Numbered from the stretch's first letter, positions 43,658 to 53,868 are shown. The stretch is DNA of 64,000 bases from Halobacillus litoralis (GCF_020524085.2 NZ_CP129016.1:3156001-3220000), one strand, 5' to 3'. The notes: a model not told the origin generated them from the sequence alone. Numbers and translations are program-made.

Positions 43658-45128
43658 ATGAACCAACAGGAAACTCCCCTGTTTACAGGGTTAAAAAAAC
43701 ATAGAGACCGAAAGCCCGTCCAATTTCATATCCCAGGACACAAAGGCGGAAAAGGAATGGATGAAGAATTCCGATCGTTTATCGGTGAACAAGCTCTTTC
43801 AATAGATTTGATCAATATTGAACCACTGGATGACCTGCACCACCCTCAAGGCATGATCAAACAGGCGCAAGACCTTGCTGCAGAAGCCTTTGGTGCAGAT
43901 TATACGTTTTTCTCCGTCCAGGGCACATCCGGTGCGATCATGACGATGATCATGAGTGTCTGTCATCCTGGTGATAAAATCATCGTGCCTAGGAACGTCC
44001 ATAAATCTGTAACTACAGCGATTATTTTTTCAGGAGCGAAGCCTGTCTTTATCCATCCCGAACTTGACGACCGCTTCGGAATCTCTCACGGCATTACTTC
44101 AGATGCTGTGCAGAAGGCTTGTGAAGCTCACCCGGATGCGAAAGGTCTGCTCGTCATCAACCCGACATATTTCGGTGTGTCTGCCGATTTGAAAAAGATT
44201 GTCAACATTGCCCACGGTTTTGATATTCCCGTACTTGTCGATGAGGCACACGGCGTCCACATTCACTTTCATGAGCGTCTTCCCCTTTCTGCCATGCAGG
44301 CAGGTGCTGATATGGCAGCTACGAGTGTGCATAAGCTTGGCGGGTCGTTAACCCAGAGCTCCGTATTAAACTTACGAGAGGGGCTCGTGTCCCACGAAAG
44401 GGTTCAGTCCATTTTGTCCATGCTCCATACGACTTCAACTTCGTACCTTTTGCTTGCTAGTCTTGATGCAGCCCGGAGACATCTCGCCATTCATGGCAGG
44501 GAATTGATGGAAGAAACGCTGCGTCTGGCGGATCATGCAAGAAGAAGATTGAATGAGATCCCGGGCATTTATTGCCCTGGAAGCGAAATATTGACGAGCG
44601 ATGCTACCGTAGACTTTGACCCTACGAAATTGATCATCTCTGTGAAAAAACTTGGATTGTCTGGCTACGATGTAGAGGTTTGGCTTCGGGAAAAGCATAA
44701 CATTGAAGTAGAACTTTCCGATTTATATAACCTCTTATGTATCGTCACTCCTGGAGACAGGGTAGAAAACATCGATCAATTAGTATGCGCACTTGAAAAC
44801 CTTTCAGAGGAGCGATCCACAGAAGAAGAAACAGAAAACATCCGCGTGAAAGTGCCGGACATTCCTGTTTTGGCTCTTTCTCCAAGAGAAGCCTTCTACT
44901 CTTCGACGGAAACGATCCTCTTGAAAGAAGCTGTCGGGAGAATCAGTGCCGAATTCGTCATGGTGTACCCCCCCGGGCATTCCTATTTTTATACCAGGAG
45001 AAATCATTACTCAAGAAAACATCGACTATATCCATGAAAACGTGGAAGCCGGCCTGCCTGTACAAGGCCCAGAAGATGACACTCTCGAAACGATCCAAGT
45101 CATTCGTGAGCAGCGTGCGTTTAAATAA
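43658..45128 (+). pseudogene. speA: Orn/Lys/Arg decarboxylase (SpeA-like), frameshifted near the C-terminus
   Basis: A fold-type I PLP decarboxylase of the short Bacillus SpeA group (arginine to agmatine, for polyamines). The first frame runs from ATG 43658 (SD GAGGTGG) through FHIPGHKGGKGM, DEAHGVH and the PLP-lysine segment TSVHKLGGSLTQSS to about residue 437. A run of seven C at 44968-44974 then shifts the frame (VYPPGHS). With six C it reads VYPPGIPIFIPGE and joins the second frame ending at 45128, giving about 489 residues, the family length. The catalytic core is intact; the C-terminal domain would be lost if the indel is real. Confidence 0.88.
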
Positions 45129-45157
45129 AAAAGAAGCCCAACGTGGCTTCTTTTTTG
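45128..45157 (+). terminator. Terminator of speA
   Basis: Stem AAAAAAGAAGCC with GGCTTCTTTTTT, 6-nt loop, at the speA stop. Confidence 0.88.
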
Positions 45158-45284
45158 TTTCTATTCTTGCGTGCGTTTCTCTCTTCTCGCGGAAACAAAA
45201 AAGAGCCAGGTCTTAGACCTGGCTCTTCCTCTTTTTATGCTTCCTTCACAGAAAGGATGCCCCCGTTTAATAGTACATACTCTT

Positions 45285-45398
45285 TATTTATCTTCTGGTT
45301 TGTTGCAAGTAGGACAGGTGCTGTAAAGAGTAGAAACCTTCTCATTTTCGTAGTGCTCAATTACCTTCTGACAGTCTTGACATACGATAGTACCCATT
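45285..45398 (-). CDS. sr1P: SR1P-like GapA-binding peptide
   Basis: A 37-residue peptide MGTIVCQDCQKVIEHYENEK followed by VSTLYSTCPTCNKPEDK. It closely matches the SR1P peptide as I recall it (MGTIVCQDCNEAIHYFEDEK...), which binds the glycolytic GapA and promotes its interaction with RNase J1. Two cysteine pairs (CQDC, CPTC) could bind zinc. The SD GGGGAGTGG precedes the ATG by 6 bp. rnjA, encoding RNase J1, is also in this window. Confidence 0.9.
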
Positions 45399-45418
45399 CA
45401 CATCCACTCCCCATATTT

Positions 45419-45432
45419 GTAATCGTTTTCAA
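45419..45432 (-). promoter_or_regulatory. CcpA cre site in the sr1 leader
   Basis: TGAAAACGATTACA on the minus strand matches the cre consensus TGWAANCGNTNWCA at every position. It lies about 4-17 nt after the predicted transcription start and 20 bp before the sr1P ATG, a position suited to CcpA roadblock or repression, and would make the RNA respond to glycolytic sugar. Confidence 0.8.
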
Positions 45433-45442
45433 CGTAATTTCA

Positions 45443-45471
45443 TTCTAATATGGCACAATCGAAAAATCAAG
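45443..45471 (-). promoter_or_regulatory. Predicted sigma-A promoter of sr1
   Basis: TTGATT (45466-45471), 17-bp spacer, TAGAAT (45443-45448) on the minus strand, directly upstream of the cre site. Confidence 0.65.
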
Positions 45472-45556
45472 CCCAAAAGTATAACTTTTTATAAAATGTG
45501 TCATACTAATAAATTCGTTACCTACTAGTATATGATCCGGTTTCATCCTTAAGCCC

Positions 45557-45590
45557 AAAAAAAGATCACTCGGGGAGTGATCTTTTCTTT
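45557..45590 (-). terminator. Terminator of the polysaccharide deacetylase gene
   Basis: Stem AAAGATCACT with AGTGATCTTT, 4-6 nt loop, followed by seven T on the minus strand. Confidence 0.85.
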
Positions 45591-46437
45591 ATGGTGTTTG
45601 AATGAGCGCTGGATCCAACAGCTCATATCCTTTGTCTCTCAGACCATCCGTGATAGAACCCAGTGCCTTGTTTGTCCATTCCCGGTCATGCATAAGCAGG
45701 TTTGCCCCGTTATTTAGCAGCGGTGTGTTCACCATAATGTCTGCAAGTGCTTGAGCGTCCTGGTAATCACTTTCCCAATCATACCCATACGTCCAGTTCA
45801 TCACGAGCATCCCTTCTTCTTCTGCCAACTGCTTAGAAAAATCGGTATTCTGACCAAATGGTGCACGGAAAAAGACGGGGCGTTCGCCTATAATTTCTTC
45901 AATTTTATCATTCAAACCAACAATTTCTTTTCTTTGTTCTTCTTCACTGAGATCAGGCAAGCTTGCATGTGATTCTGTATGGTTCCCGATTGGAAAGCCC
46001 ATGTTATAAATCTGTTTTAATTTTTCTTTCCCTTCTGCTGTATTGATGAAGTGGCCGTTTACAAAGAAGATCGCCGGTGCCTCTTTCTCTTTCAACGTTT
46101 CCGCCATTTCTACTGCGTGAATATCTGGTGCATCGTCAATTGTAAGAAGAGCGACTTTTGGATTTGCATCCTCAATCGGCTTAAATGACCAGTTTCCTGT
46201 CAATTCATATTGTGGCTCTACATTCCTCGCTTCGCCTTCCTCTACAGACTCCTGAGCCGCTTCTTCTTCCTCTGCATTCGTGTCTTCAGAATCTTTCTCA
46301 TCCTCACTAACTACTTCTTCTGTCTTGTCTTTTTCAGCTTCTTCTTCCTCAGAATTCTGGACTTGTTCACTATTCGCTCCAGAGCAGGCAGAAAGCAGGA
46401 AAATAAGTACCAACCACATAATTGACCATTTTTTCAT
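45589..46437 (-). CDS. Polysaccharide deacetylase family lipoprotein
   Basis: A 282-residue extracytoplasmic protein: signal MKKWSIMWLVLIFLLSAC (lipobox Cys18), an acidic linker rich in E/D/S (residues 20-75), and a NodB deacetylase domain with VALLTIDDAPD (catalytic Asp pair), NHTESHASLPDLS (metal-binding His pair H-x3-H), FFRAPFGQN and LLMHDRE. Probable substrate is peptidoglycan or another surface glycan N-acetyl group. The start at 46437 fits GGAGGG. It is an accessory gene between sr1 and an exporter. Confidence 0.9.
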   Translation of the reverse strand: MKKWSIMWLVLIFLLSACSGANSEQVQNSEEEEAEKDKTEEVVSEDEKDSEDTNAEEEEAAQESVEEGEARNVEPQYELTGNWSFKPIEDANPKVALLTIDDAPDIHAVEMAETLKEKEAPAIFFVNGHFINTAEGKEKLKQIYNMGFPIGNHTESHASLPDLSEEEQRKEIVGLNDKIEEIIGERPVFFRAPFGQNTDFSKQLAEEEGMLVMNWTYGYDWESDYQDAQALADIMVNTPLLNNGANLLMHDREWTNKALGSITDGLRDKGYELLDPALIQTP

Positions 46438-46575
46438 AGGTGTTCCCTCCACTGTTATGTATTTCCACTTCCTTCATTATAAAAGAAAATTCAACATTTT
46501 TTCTATCGTTTTCGGGTAAAATATTATATAATGTTTTATCGTGGTCTCATGACTTCTTACATATGGGTGATTTAA

Positions 46576-47652
46576 ATGCTACATTCATTGAAAAAATTCA
46601 AATTTTTAGGAAGCCGAACGTTAAAAACGGGGATTTCTGTCTTTTTGACTGCATTGATTTGCGGTTTTTTTAATTTACCCATTATATTTGCTGTCATCAC
46701 AGCTATTGTAACGATTGAACACACAGCTGCAGATTCGATTAAAAAAGCCGCCGTTCGTTTTCCTGCCTCGGCCATTGGAGCGTTGCTCGCTACAACTTTC
46801 TATGGGCTGTTGGGAAAAGGTGCGTTGACTTTCGCTCTTGTAGCTATGGTGACGATCGCCGTCTGTCACAAGTTGAAACTGGATGATGGAATTATCGTTG
46901 CTACCATTACAGCGACCGCAATGATTCCTGACTTCCAAGATCAATACGTGGTTTCGTTTTTCACGAGATTGGGTACAACCTCCATTGGAATCATCATCTC
47001 GACTTTTGTGAATTTTTTCCTTTTGCCACCCAATTATTCGCCGATGATTTACAAAAACATCAACGATTTGTATAATCATGCTGGTCTGCTTTTAAAGCGA
47101 ATAATTTCTGAGGTAACGGCAGAATCTAAAGAGAAAACTCGTGCTATCCAGAGGTCCTACCGGCAATTGACGGCCCATCTGGAAAAGACAAATCAGCTTT
47201 CTCAATATCAAAGAGAAGAGTGGAAATATCACCGGCACTCAGAAGAGTCGATGGTCGCTTTTCAACTATCTCAGCGGAAATTGGCGGCATTCCAACAAAT
47301 TGCTTATCATCTCGGAAACTTACAGTACGTCCAAACAAAAGCCTCTGATTTTACGAAAGAGGAGAAAGAGCTTTTGCTTGCACTTACAGAAGAATTCACC
47401 AAAGTACTTAGTGACCCGACCCACTCGATTAATGAAAGACAATTCGAGATGGTAAATCAATTGGATGATGCATTCTGGAAATGGAAAGAAGACCATGTCG
47501 TAAAGCAGACAGGTTATCGACACCATTTACCACCGCAGACGATCTTAATTTACGAATTGCTTTGTTTTCACGACGTCTTGGAAGAATTGCAAAATTTGTC
47601 AGAAAAACAAAAACAATTAGTAAAAAAATGCTATCTACCGGATCAGTCATAA
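46576..47652 (+). CDS. Aromatic acid exporter family membrane protein (FUSC-like)
   Basis: A 358-residue protein with an N-terminal membrane domain of about five or six segments (residues 14-150, e.g. TLKTGISVFLTALICGFFNLPIIFAVITAIVTIE) and a C-terminal cytoplasmic helical domain rich in Gln/Lys/Glu. This layout is that of the ArAE/FUSC-like family (DUF939-type). The substrate is unknown. The SD GGGTGATT precedes the ATG. It is only 38 bp from the BCCT gene and in the same direction, so they may be co-transcribed. Confidence 0.83.
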   Translation: MLHSLKKFKFLGSRTLKTGISVFLTALICGFFNLPIIFAVITAIVTIEHTAADSIKKAAVRFPASAIGALLATTFYGLLGKGALTFALVAMVTIAVCHKLKLDDGIIVATITATAMIPDFQDQYVVSFFTRLGTTSIGIIISTFVNFFLLPPNYSPMIYKNINDLYNHAGLLLKRIISEVTAESKEKTRAIQRSYRQLTAHLEKTNQLSQYQREEWKYHRHSEESMVAFQLSQRKLAAFQQIAYHLGNLQYVQTKASDFTKEEKELLLALTEEFTKVLSDPTHSINERQFEMVNQLDDAFWKWKEDHVVKQTGYRHHLPPQTILIYELLCFHDVLEELQNLSEKQKQLVKKCYLPDQS

Positions 47653-47690
47653 TGCGGTGAAAAAATCTTTTATTAGGAGGGAAGTCAGTA

Positions 47691-49226
47691 ATGAAACAAG
47701 TAACAAAAGTGTTTTACATTTCAGTTGTTGTCGCATTCTTATTTATTGGCTGGGGAATCATCCCTGAAGCTACATTGCCGACTTGGAACTTAAAAAATGT
47801 AACATCAAACATTCAAGGTTTCCTGACAGAAAAGTTTGGATGGTTCTATTTATTGTCAGCCACAGGATTTTTAATTTTTGCTATCTTTTTGGTCTTCTCG
47901 AAATATGGAAAATTAAAGCTGGGTAAACCGGATGATGAACCGGAGTATCCTTATATCACATGGTTTGCCATGCTCTTTAGTGCGGGTATGGGAATTGGCC
48001 TGGTCTTTTGGGGAGCAGCAGAACCGCTTTCCCACTTCCATACTCCACCGATCGTCGGACAGGAATCGATGAGCGAAGAAGCCGCTCAATCAGCCATGAA
48101 GTACACGTTCTTCCACTGGGGTTTCCACCCTTGGGCTATTTATGCGGTTCTTGCCCTAGCTCTTGCCTACTTCAAATTCAGAAAAGATGCACCAGGAGTT
48201 ATTAGTGCCGCTTTAACACCTGTTCTAGGTGAAAAAAGAGTCAAAGGCCCACTTGGTACACTTATTGACTTCATTGCTGTATTTGCAACGATTTTCGGTG
48301 TTGCCACTTCTTTAGGGTTGGGTGCTTTGCAGATTTCAAGTGGACTTGCTTTCACCATCGATGGTTTGGAAGATACATTCGGTCTACAACTAATCATCAT
48401 CGCCGTGGTCACCGTACTATTTATGGCATCTGCGATGACTGGATTGAATAAGGGAATCAAGTATTTAAGTAACACGAACGTTGTCCTTGCCATCGTCTTA
48501 ATGGTGTTCATGTTATTTGCTGGTCCTACGAACTTCATTATGGATTACTTTACAACCTCATTCGGTTCATATCTGCGTGACTTGCCGTACATGAGTTTCC
48601 GAATGACTCCATTTGCTGAAGATAATTCATGGGTTCAAGGATGGACGATTTTCTACTGGGCATGGTGGATCTCATGGGCTCCATTCGTAGGTACGTTCAT
48701 AGCCCGTGTATCCCGCGGTCGTACAATTCGTGAGTTCATCCTGGGTGTTCTTTTAGTCCCTACCGTCTTTGGTGCTTTATGGTTCTCAGTGTTCGGTGGA
48801 ACAGCAATCTCCCTAGAATTCTTTGACGGAGTCGACCTCTATTCTGATGTCAGCGAATTAGGTACAGAAGTTGCTTTATTCTCTATGTTGGAAAATGTAC
48901 CTCTAGGTGCCATCATGTCCGTCATCGGACTATTGCTTATCAGTACATTCTTCGTTACATCTGCCGATTCAGCGACATTTGTACTTGGAATGCAGACGAC
49001 AAACGGAAGCTTGAATCCTAGAAACCAGGTGAAGTTCACATGGGGTGTCATCCAAGCCGGTGCAGCAGCCGTCCTGTTGTGGCAAGGTGGATTAGGTGCC
49101 TTGCAAACGGCAGCGATCATCGCAGCGTTCCCATTCACATTCATCATGATTCTCATATGCTTCTCCTTGTTCAAAACGTTCCAGGAAGAAGCGAAGAAAG
49201 TCGATCTTAAGAAGAAAACAAAATAA
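47691..49226 (+). CDS. BCCT family glycine betaine/choline-type transporter (OpuD-like)
   Basis: A 511-residue secondary transporter with twelve predicted membrane segments. BCCT signatures are clear: ITWFAMLFSAGMGIGLVFWGAAEPLSHF (glycine-rich TM3) and the TM8 tryptophan box WTIFYWAWWISWAPFVGTFIARVSRGRTIREF. OpuD-type members take up glycine betaine with sodium for osmoprotection, which suits a halophile. Exact substrate is inferred. Strong SD AGGAGGG precedes the ATG; a good terminator follows. Confidence 0.94.
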   Translation: MKQVTKVFYISVVVAFLFIGWGIIPEATLPTWNLKNVTSNIQGFLTEKFGWFYLLSATGFLIFAIFLVFSKYGKLKLGKPDDEPEYPYITWFAMLFSAGMGIGLVFWGAAEPLSHFHTPPIVGQESMSEEAAQSAMKYTFFHWGFHPWAIYAVLALALAYFKFRKDAPGVISAALTPVLGEKRVKGPLGTLIDFIAVFATIFGVATSLGLGALQISSGLAFTIDGLEDTFGLQLIIIAVVTVLFMASAMTGLNKGIKYLSNTNVVLAIVLMVFMLFAGPTNFIMDYFTTSFGSYLRDLPYMSFRMTPFAEDNSWVQGWTIFYWAWWISWAPFVGTFIARVSRGRTIREFILGVLLVPTVFGALWFSVFGGTAISLEFFDGVDLYSDVSELGTEVALFSMLENVPLGAIMSVIGLLLISTFFVTSADSATFVLGMQTTNGSLNPRNQVKFTWGVIQAGAAAVLLWQGGLGALQTAAIIAAFPFTFIMILICFSLFKTFQEEAKKVDLKKKTK

Positions 49227-49245
49227 AGTGTCAAACAAGAACCCA

Positions 49246-49271
49246 GAATTTATTTTCTGGGTTCTTTTTTC
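49246..49271 (+). terminator. Terminator of the BCCT transporter gene
   Basis: Stem AAGAACCCAGAA with TTCTGGGTTCTT and T6. Confidence 0.9.
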
Positions 49272-49566
49272 ATTCTTATTTAACCAATTGTCTTTTATAT
49301 CTTATGAGATGTACTGACAGCATTTTTCCCTCTTTAACTAACTTCCCCTCTCTTCAGTTCTTTCTCGGCTCACACACTCTTTTAAACGGCGTTGTAAGCA
49401 TCTAATTTTTTGTAGACCTAAATAAGAATATGTAAATGATTTTACATGAGATGTCACAATACAACATGAGACTATCATTTACATGACAAAACAATAACAA
49501 CCATTAAATATCCTCGGTTCCTTGTTACACTGAGAATGGATTAAAGACAAGGGAGTGGGTCGGACC
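49272..49566. other. Intergenic region with a TGTAAA-N4-TTTACA dyad
   Basis: About 295 bp without a gene between the BCCT transporter and a lipoprotein gene. It contains the dyad ATGTAAATGATTTTACAT (49430-49447) and a further TTTACATGA about 30 bp on (49478-49486), with ACATGAG between them. This looks like an operator for a repressor acting on the lipoprotein gene, but I cannot name the regulator. It is one base short of the TnrA/GlnR spacing. Confidence 0.4.
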
Positions 49567-49941
49567 ATGATGAATCGTATTATCCTATCTTTCTTAGCTA
49601 TATTCTTACTTGCAGGATGTCTCCAGAAAGGCGATACTGTCCAAGTACTTACAGCTACACCCGAAAATTATGAATTATACTTATACTCAGAAGCGGATAA
49701 GGAAGAGTCTGCACAGGATTACTTAAGTGCCCTGCTCGATTGGAAATTGAAACAGGATGATGGTACTGAATTGCAGTTCGAACAAACCGAAAAGGACAAA
49801 AACGACTTGAATATCCCGACGGAGGAATTACCTGTTCTCGTAGTTAAAGAAGAAGGTAAAACGGTTACCACGATCTCTGGAAAGAACCCACGTGAAAAAA
49901 TATTAATGACATTAGAAAATCATATAGCGATGGTTAGATAA
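49567..49941 (+). CDS. Small lipoprotein of unknown function
   Basis: I do not recognise this 124-residue protein. It has a lipoprotein signal (MMNRIILSFLAIFLLAGC, lipobox Cys18) and a small acidic extracytoplasmic domain with TPENYELYLYSEADKEESAQDYLSALLDWK. The ATG at 49567 follows GGGAGTGG. It lies alone between two terminators, preceded by a possible operator, so it is probably independently regulated. Confidence 0.68.
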   Translation: MMNRIILSFLAIFLLAGCLQKGDTVQVLTATPENYELYLYSEADKEESAQDYLSALLDWKLKQDDGTELQFEQTEKDKNDLNIPTEELPVLVVKEEGKTVTTISGKNPREKILMTLENHIAMVR

Positions 49942-49949
49942 GCCTTTAA

Positions 49950-49984
49950 GCCTTCCCCGTAAAACATGTGGGAGGTTTTTTTGT
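49950..49984 (+). terminator. Terminator of the small lipoprotein gene
   Basis: Stem CCTTCCCC with GGGAGG around an 11-nt loop, followed by seven T. Confidence 0.75.
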
Positions 49985-50083
49985 AGGCAAAAAAGAATAA
50001 GGCAGTTCCAATTAGAGTTCACTCGATGACTGCTACAGTGCATAATAGGACAGGTAGAGGCCATCTACCTTCCTGTACCATGC

Positions 50084-50126
50084 AAAAAAGCCCGGCAGAC
50101 TCATGGGAGCCTGCCGGGCTTTTTAT
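50084..50126 (-). terminator. Terminator of the pdhABCD operon
   Basis: Ten-bp stem AGCCCGGCAG with CTGCCGGGCT, flanked by A6 and T5, close to the pdhD stop. Another hairpin, ACAGGTAGA with TCTACCTTCCTGT, lies just beyond at about 50049-50076. Confidence 0.88.
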
Positions 50127-50135
50127 ATCTTTTCT

Positions 50136-51545
50136 TTATTTAACAATATGGATCGGTTGGTCAATGGCAACTTCAGCTGCTTCCATTGTGATCTCACCTA
50201 GTGTCGGGTGAGCGTGGATAGTTAGAGCTAAATCTTCGGCAGTCATACCGGACTCAATAGCCAAGCCAAGCTCAGCGATCATGTCACTAGCATTCGCACC
50301 AGCAATTTGAGCACCGATAACAAGGCCGTCTTCTTTACGTGTCACGAGCTTCAAGAAGCCGTCACTTTCGTTAAGAGATAGCGCACGTCCGTTTGCTGCA
50401 AATGGGAATTTGGATGCTTTCACATCGTAGCCAGCATCTTTTGCTTCTTGCTCTGTGTAACCAACAGAAGCTAGTTCTGGATCAGAGAAGACGACAGCTG
50501 GAATTCCAAGGTAGTCGATCTCAGACTTCTCACCAGAAATCGCTTCTGCAGCGATTTTACCTTCATAAGAAGCTTTATGAGCAAGTGGTGGTCCATCAAC
50601 GATATCACCAATCGCATAAATGTTATCAATGCTCGTGCGGCACTGTTTATCGATTTCAATGATACCTTTATCTGACATCTTGATGCCTAGATCTTCAAGA
50701 CCGATTTCGTCTGTGTTCGGACGACGACCAACTGTGACAAGTACGTAATCCGCATCGATGGATTTTTCTTCACCTTTAGCTTCATACTTAACAGTTACGC
50801 CGTTTTCTGTCTCTTCAACACCTTGGGCCATAGCTTCCGTTACAACGTCTACGCCTTTTTTCTTCAGACGCTTCTTAACGATGGAAGACATTTGCTTCTC
50901 GAAGCCGCCAAGGATGTCTTTTGTACCTTCAAGGATGGTTACTTTTGTACCGAAGTTTGCATACGCTGTACCAAGTTCAGTACCGATGTAACCGCCGCCG
51001 ATTACGACCATTTTCTCTGGGATTTCATCCAGGTTTAAAGCACCTGTAGAATCTAGCACACGATCAGAGAATTTGAATGAAGGGATCTCAATCGGACGAG
51101 AACCTGTTGCAATGATGCAATTGTTGAACGTGTATGTTTGAGAGTTTTTCTCATCCATAACACGGACTGTGTTTTTATCTACGAAGTAAACTTCTCCTTT
51201 TACGATGTCTACTTTGTTTCCTTTAAGAAGACCTTCAACACCGCCAGTCAGTTTGTTTACAACGCCACCTTTCCACTCTTGTACTTTAGAAAAGTCGACG
51301 GTTGTGTTTTCTGACTTGATTCCCATGTCTTCAGCGCCTTGAGCGTGTTCGTAACGGTGACCCGCCTGGATCAACGCTTTGGAAGGAACACAGCCGACGT
51401 TCAAACAAACGCCACCAAGGTTACCTTTGTCGACAATGGTTACATTTTGACCGGATTGTGCAGCACGGATGGCGGCAACATAACCGCCAGGACCCGCACC
51501 GACAACTAACGTATCTAGTTCAATTGGGAAATCTCCTACTACCAT
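50136..51545 (-). CDS. pdhD: Dihydrolipoyl dehydrogenase (PDH E3)
   Basis: E3 reoxidises dihydrolipoamide on E2 with FAD and NAD. The 469-residue protein has the FAD site [17 protein letters not shown] (residues 14-30), the redox disulfide [13 protein letters not shown] (Cys47, Cys52), the NAD site [20 protein letters not shown] and the C-terminal His-Pro active-site segment [10 protein letters not shown]. Last gene of the operon; 3 bp after pdhC. It may also serve other 2-oxoacid complexes. Confidence 0.98.
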   Translation of the reverse strand: MVVGDFPIELDTLVVGAGPGGYVAAIRAAQSGQNVTIVDKGNLGGVCLNVGCVPSKALIQAGHRYEHAQGAEDMGIKSENTTVDFSKVQEWKGGVVNKLTGGVEGLLKGNKVDIVKGEVYFVDKNTVRVMDEKNSQTYTFNNCIIATGSRPIEIPSFKFSDRVLDSTGALNLDEIPEKMVVIGGGYIGTELGTAYANFGTKVTILEGTKDILGGFEKQMSSIVKKRLKKKGVDVVTEAMAQGVEETENGVTVKYEAKGEEKSIDADYVLVTVGRRPNTDEIGLEDLGIKMSDKGIIEIDKQCRTSIDNIYAIGDIVDGPPLAHKASYEGKIAAEAISGEKSEIDYLGIPAVVFSDPELASVGYTEQEAKDAGYDVKASKFPFAANGRALSLNESDGFLKLVTRKEDGLVIGAQIAGANASDMIAELGLAIESGMTAEDLALTIHAHPTLGEITMEAAEVAIDQPIHIVK

Positions 51546-51548
51546 ACT

Positions 51549-52859
51549 TTACGCCTCCATCATGATTAGTTGTGGATCGTTCAGTAAACGCTTGATGTTG
51601 TTCATTGCGTGCTGAGCTGTTGCGCCATCGATAATACGGTGGTCGAAGCTTAGGGAAATCGCAAGAACTGGAGCTACTACAACTTCACCATCGCGTACGA
51701 TTGGCTTATCTGCAATGCGTCCGATACCAAGGATCGCCACTTCTGGGTGGTTGATGACCGGTGTGAACCACTGGCCACCGGCAGATCCGATATTCGTAAT
51801 TGTAGTGGAAGCACCTTTCATTTCTTCAGATGATAGTTTACCGTCACGAGCTTTCACAGCTAGTTCGTTGATTTCGCTTGAGATTGAGAAGACGGACTTG
51901 CGGTCTGCGTCTTTAACGACTGGAACCATTAGACCTTTCTCTGTATCAGCAGCGATACCAATATTATAATAGTGTTTCTGAATAATTTCATCCGTATTGT
52001 CGTCAATTGACGTATTAAGAACAGGATATTTTTTCAGAGTAGAAACAAGAGACTTCACAACATATGGAAGGTAAGTCAACTTGATGTCCTGCTCAGCTGC
52101 AACAGCTTTGAACTTCTTACGGTGAGCAACTAGTTCAGATACATCCACTTCGTCCATCAACGTTACGTGAGGAGCTGTGTGCTTGGAGTTCACCATAGCT
52201 TTGGAGATCGCTTTACGGATTCCGCTCATCTTCTCACGAGTTTCAGGGTAAGCTTCACCTGCAGCTGGAGCTGCTTGTTGCGTAGAACCTGCTTCTTCCT
52301 GCTTCTCTTCAGCCGGAGCTTCTGTCGCTGCTTCTGCTTGTCCGCCGTTCATGAAGCTTTCAACGTCTTCTTTAAGAACGCGGCCGTTTTTGCCGGATCC
52401 TTGAACTTTACGGATGTCGACATCGTTATCACGAGCGAATTTACGCACAGAAGGCATAGCTACAACGCGGCGGTCTTCGTCAACGTCACCATCGTTTGCA
52501 GATGCTGCTGGTTGTTCAGCTTTTTCTTCTTTGCTTTCTTCTTTCGATGCTTCCTCTTTTTCTTCTTTAGGCTCTTCTTTAGGCTCTTCTTTAGGCTCTT
52601 CAGAAGCAGGAGCATCTTCAGATCCATCATCGATTGTGATGATAACTGTTCCGACAGTCGTTGTTTCACCTTCGTCCACGTGGATGTCTTTGACCGTTCC
52701 ATCTACTTGGGAAGGGATTTCTACTACTGCTTTATCGTTTTGTACTTCACAAAGTACATCGTCTTCTTTTACTTCGTCGCCAGGCTTGACGAACCACTTC
52801 GCAATTTCACCTTCGTGGATACCTTCACCGATATCAGGCAGTTTAAATTCGAATGCCAC
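51549..52859 (-). CDS. pdhC: Dihydrolipoamide acetyltransferase (PDH E2)
   Basis: The core of pyruvate dehydrogenase, 436 residues: lipoyl domain (1-80, lipoyl Lys43 in [12 protein letters not shown]), an acidic repetitive linker of E/K/P-rich units (about 82-118), peripheral-subunit-binding domain ([34 protein letters not shown], about 132-168), second linker, and the acetyltransferase domain with DHRIIDG (catalytic His). The start is GTG at 52859 with SD TAGGAGG. The low-complexity linker creates long spurious frames on the other strand. Confidence 0.97.
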   Translation of the reverse strand: MAFEFKLPDIGEGIHEGEIAKWFVKPGDEVKEDDVLCEVQNDKAVVEIPSQVDGTVKDIHVDEGETTTVGTVIITIDDGSEDAPASEEPKEEPKEEPKEEKEEASKEESKEEKAEQPAASANDGDVDEDRRVVAMPSVRKFARDNDVDIRKVQGSGKNGRVLKEDVESFMNGGQAEAATEAPAEEKQEEAGSTQQAAPAAGEAYPETREKMSGIRKAISKAMVNSKHTAPHVTLMDEVDVSELVAHRKKFKAVAAEQDIKLTYLPYVVKSLVSTLKKYPVLNTSIDDNTDEIIQKHYYNIGIAADTEKGLMVPVVKDADRKSVFSISSEINELAVKARDGKLSSEEMKGASTTITNIGSAGGQWFTPVINHPEVAILGIGRIADKPIVRDGEVVVAPVLAISLSFDHRIIDGATAQHAMNNIKRLLNDPQLIMMEA

Positions 52860-52887
52860 GGTTATTACCTCCTAGTATTAGAGATGA

Positions 52888-53865
52888 TTAAAAGTTCATA
52901 ACGTCGTTGACTTTTTCAACGATCGTGTTGTGATTTGGCAACCATACTTCTTCTGCTTGTGTGAATGCATACACTGTGTCTGGTGCTGCTACACGCAATA
53001 CAGGAGCTTCAAGGTGAAGGATGGCTTTCTCTTGAATTTCAGAAACAACGCTCGCTGCGATTCCTGCTTGTTTTTGAGCTTCATGGACAACAACAGCGCG
53101 GTTTGTTTTCTTAACAGATTCAAGGATTGTTTCGTAATCGACTGGAGATACAGTACGAAGGTCGATGACTTCAGCACTGATTCCATCTTTTTCAAGCTCT
53201 TCTGCAGCTTTAAGAGAAGAGTGAACCATTGCACCATAAGCAACAAGAGTAACGTCTGTACCTTCGCGCTTAACGGCAGCTTTATCAAGATCTACTGTAT
53301 ATTCTTCTTCCGGCACTTCTTCACGGAATGAACGGTAAAGTTTCATGTGCTCAAGGAAGATGACAGGATCGTTATTACGGATGGAAGAGATCAAAAGACC
53401 TTTCGCATCGTATGGATTGGATGGAATAACTACACGAAGACCAGGCTGTTGAGCCATTAGACCTTCAAGGCTGTCTGCGTGAAGTTCTGGTGTGTGTACA
53501 CCGCCGCCGAAAGGAGAACGAACAGTAATCGGCATTGGACGAGTACCACCAGAGCGGTAACGATAGCGAGCCATTTGACCGCTGATTGCGTCCATAACTT
53601 CGTATACGAAACCGAAGAATTGAATTTCAGGTACCGGACGGAAGCCTGTAAGAGCAAGCCCGATGGACATACCGCCGATTCCGGATTCAGCTAGTGGTGT
53701 ATCAAATACACGATCTTCGCCGAATTCTTTTTGAAGACCTTCAGTCGCACGGAATACTCCGCCGTTTTGACCAACGTCTTCACCGAAAACAAGCACGTTT
53801 TCATCATTTTTAAGTTCTGTGCGCATCGCGTCTGTGATGGCTTGGATCATTGTCATTTGTGCCAT
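52888..53865 (-). CDS. pdhB: Pyruvate dehydrogenase E1 component, beta subunit
   Basis: E1-beta, 325 residues, full length, with [66 protein letters not shown] (TPP-site Glu region) and [17 protein letters not shown]. With PdhA it decarboxylates pyruvate and loads acetyl groups onto E2. It starts 3 bp after pdhA and has SD AGGAGTCG. Confidence 0.98.
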   Translation of the reverse strand: MAQMTMIQAITDAMRTELKNDENVLVFGEDVGQNGGVFRATEGLQKEFGEDRVFDTPLAESGIGGMSIGLALTGFRPVPEIQFFGFVYEVMDAISGQMARYRYRSGGTRPMPITVRSPFGGGVHTPELHADSLEGLMAQQPGLRVVIPSNPYDAKGLLISSIRNNDPVIFLEHMKLYRSFREEVPEEEYTVDLDKAAVKREGTDVTLVAYGAMVHSSLKAAEELEKDGISAEVIDLRTVSPVDYETILESVKKTNRAVVVHEAQKQAGIAASVVSEIQEKAILHLEAPVLRVAAPDTVYAFTQAEEVWLPNHNTIVEKVNDVMNF

Positions 53866-53868
53866 GAT

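Larger units (their letters stand above)
45195..45436 (-). ncRNA. sr1: SR1-type dual-function small RNA
   Basis: Inferred transcript of about 240 nt from the promoter at 45443-45471 to a strong terminator (12-bp stem, 45201-45212 with 45216-45227, followed by six U on the minus strand). It encodes an SR1P-like peptide and lies between speA and pdhD, the same interval as B. subtilis SR1 (about 205 nt). B. subtilis SR1 also base-pairs with ahrC mRNA; the corresponding region was not identified here. Transcription is predicted from sequence only. Confidence 0.75.

Noticed and set aside
44966..44974. Programmed ribosomal frameshift in speA
   Set aside because: No stimulatory structure or family precedent; the C7 run alone looks like a length error, and four other genes have the same kind of lesion.
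45143..45448. 101-residue plus-strand frame over the sr1 region
   Set aside because: The minus strand has a clear SR1P peptide with promoter, SD and terminator; the plus frame has none.
52167..52901. Long plus-strand frames opposite pdhC
   Set aside because: They mirror the low-complexity E/K/P linker of the E2 gene and give S/F-rich translations with no family features.
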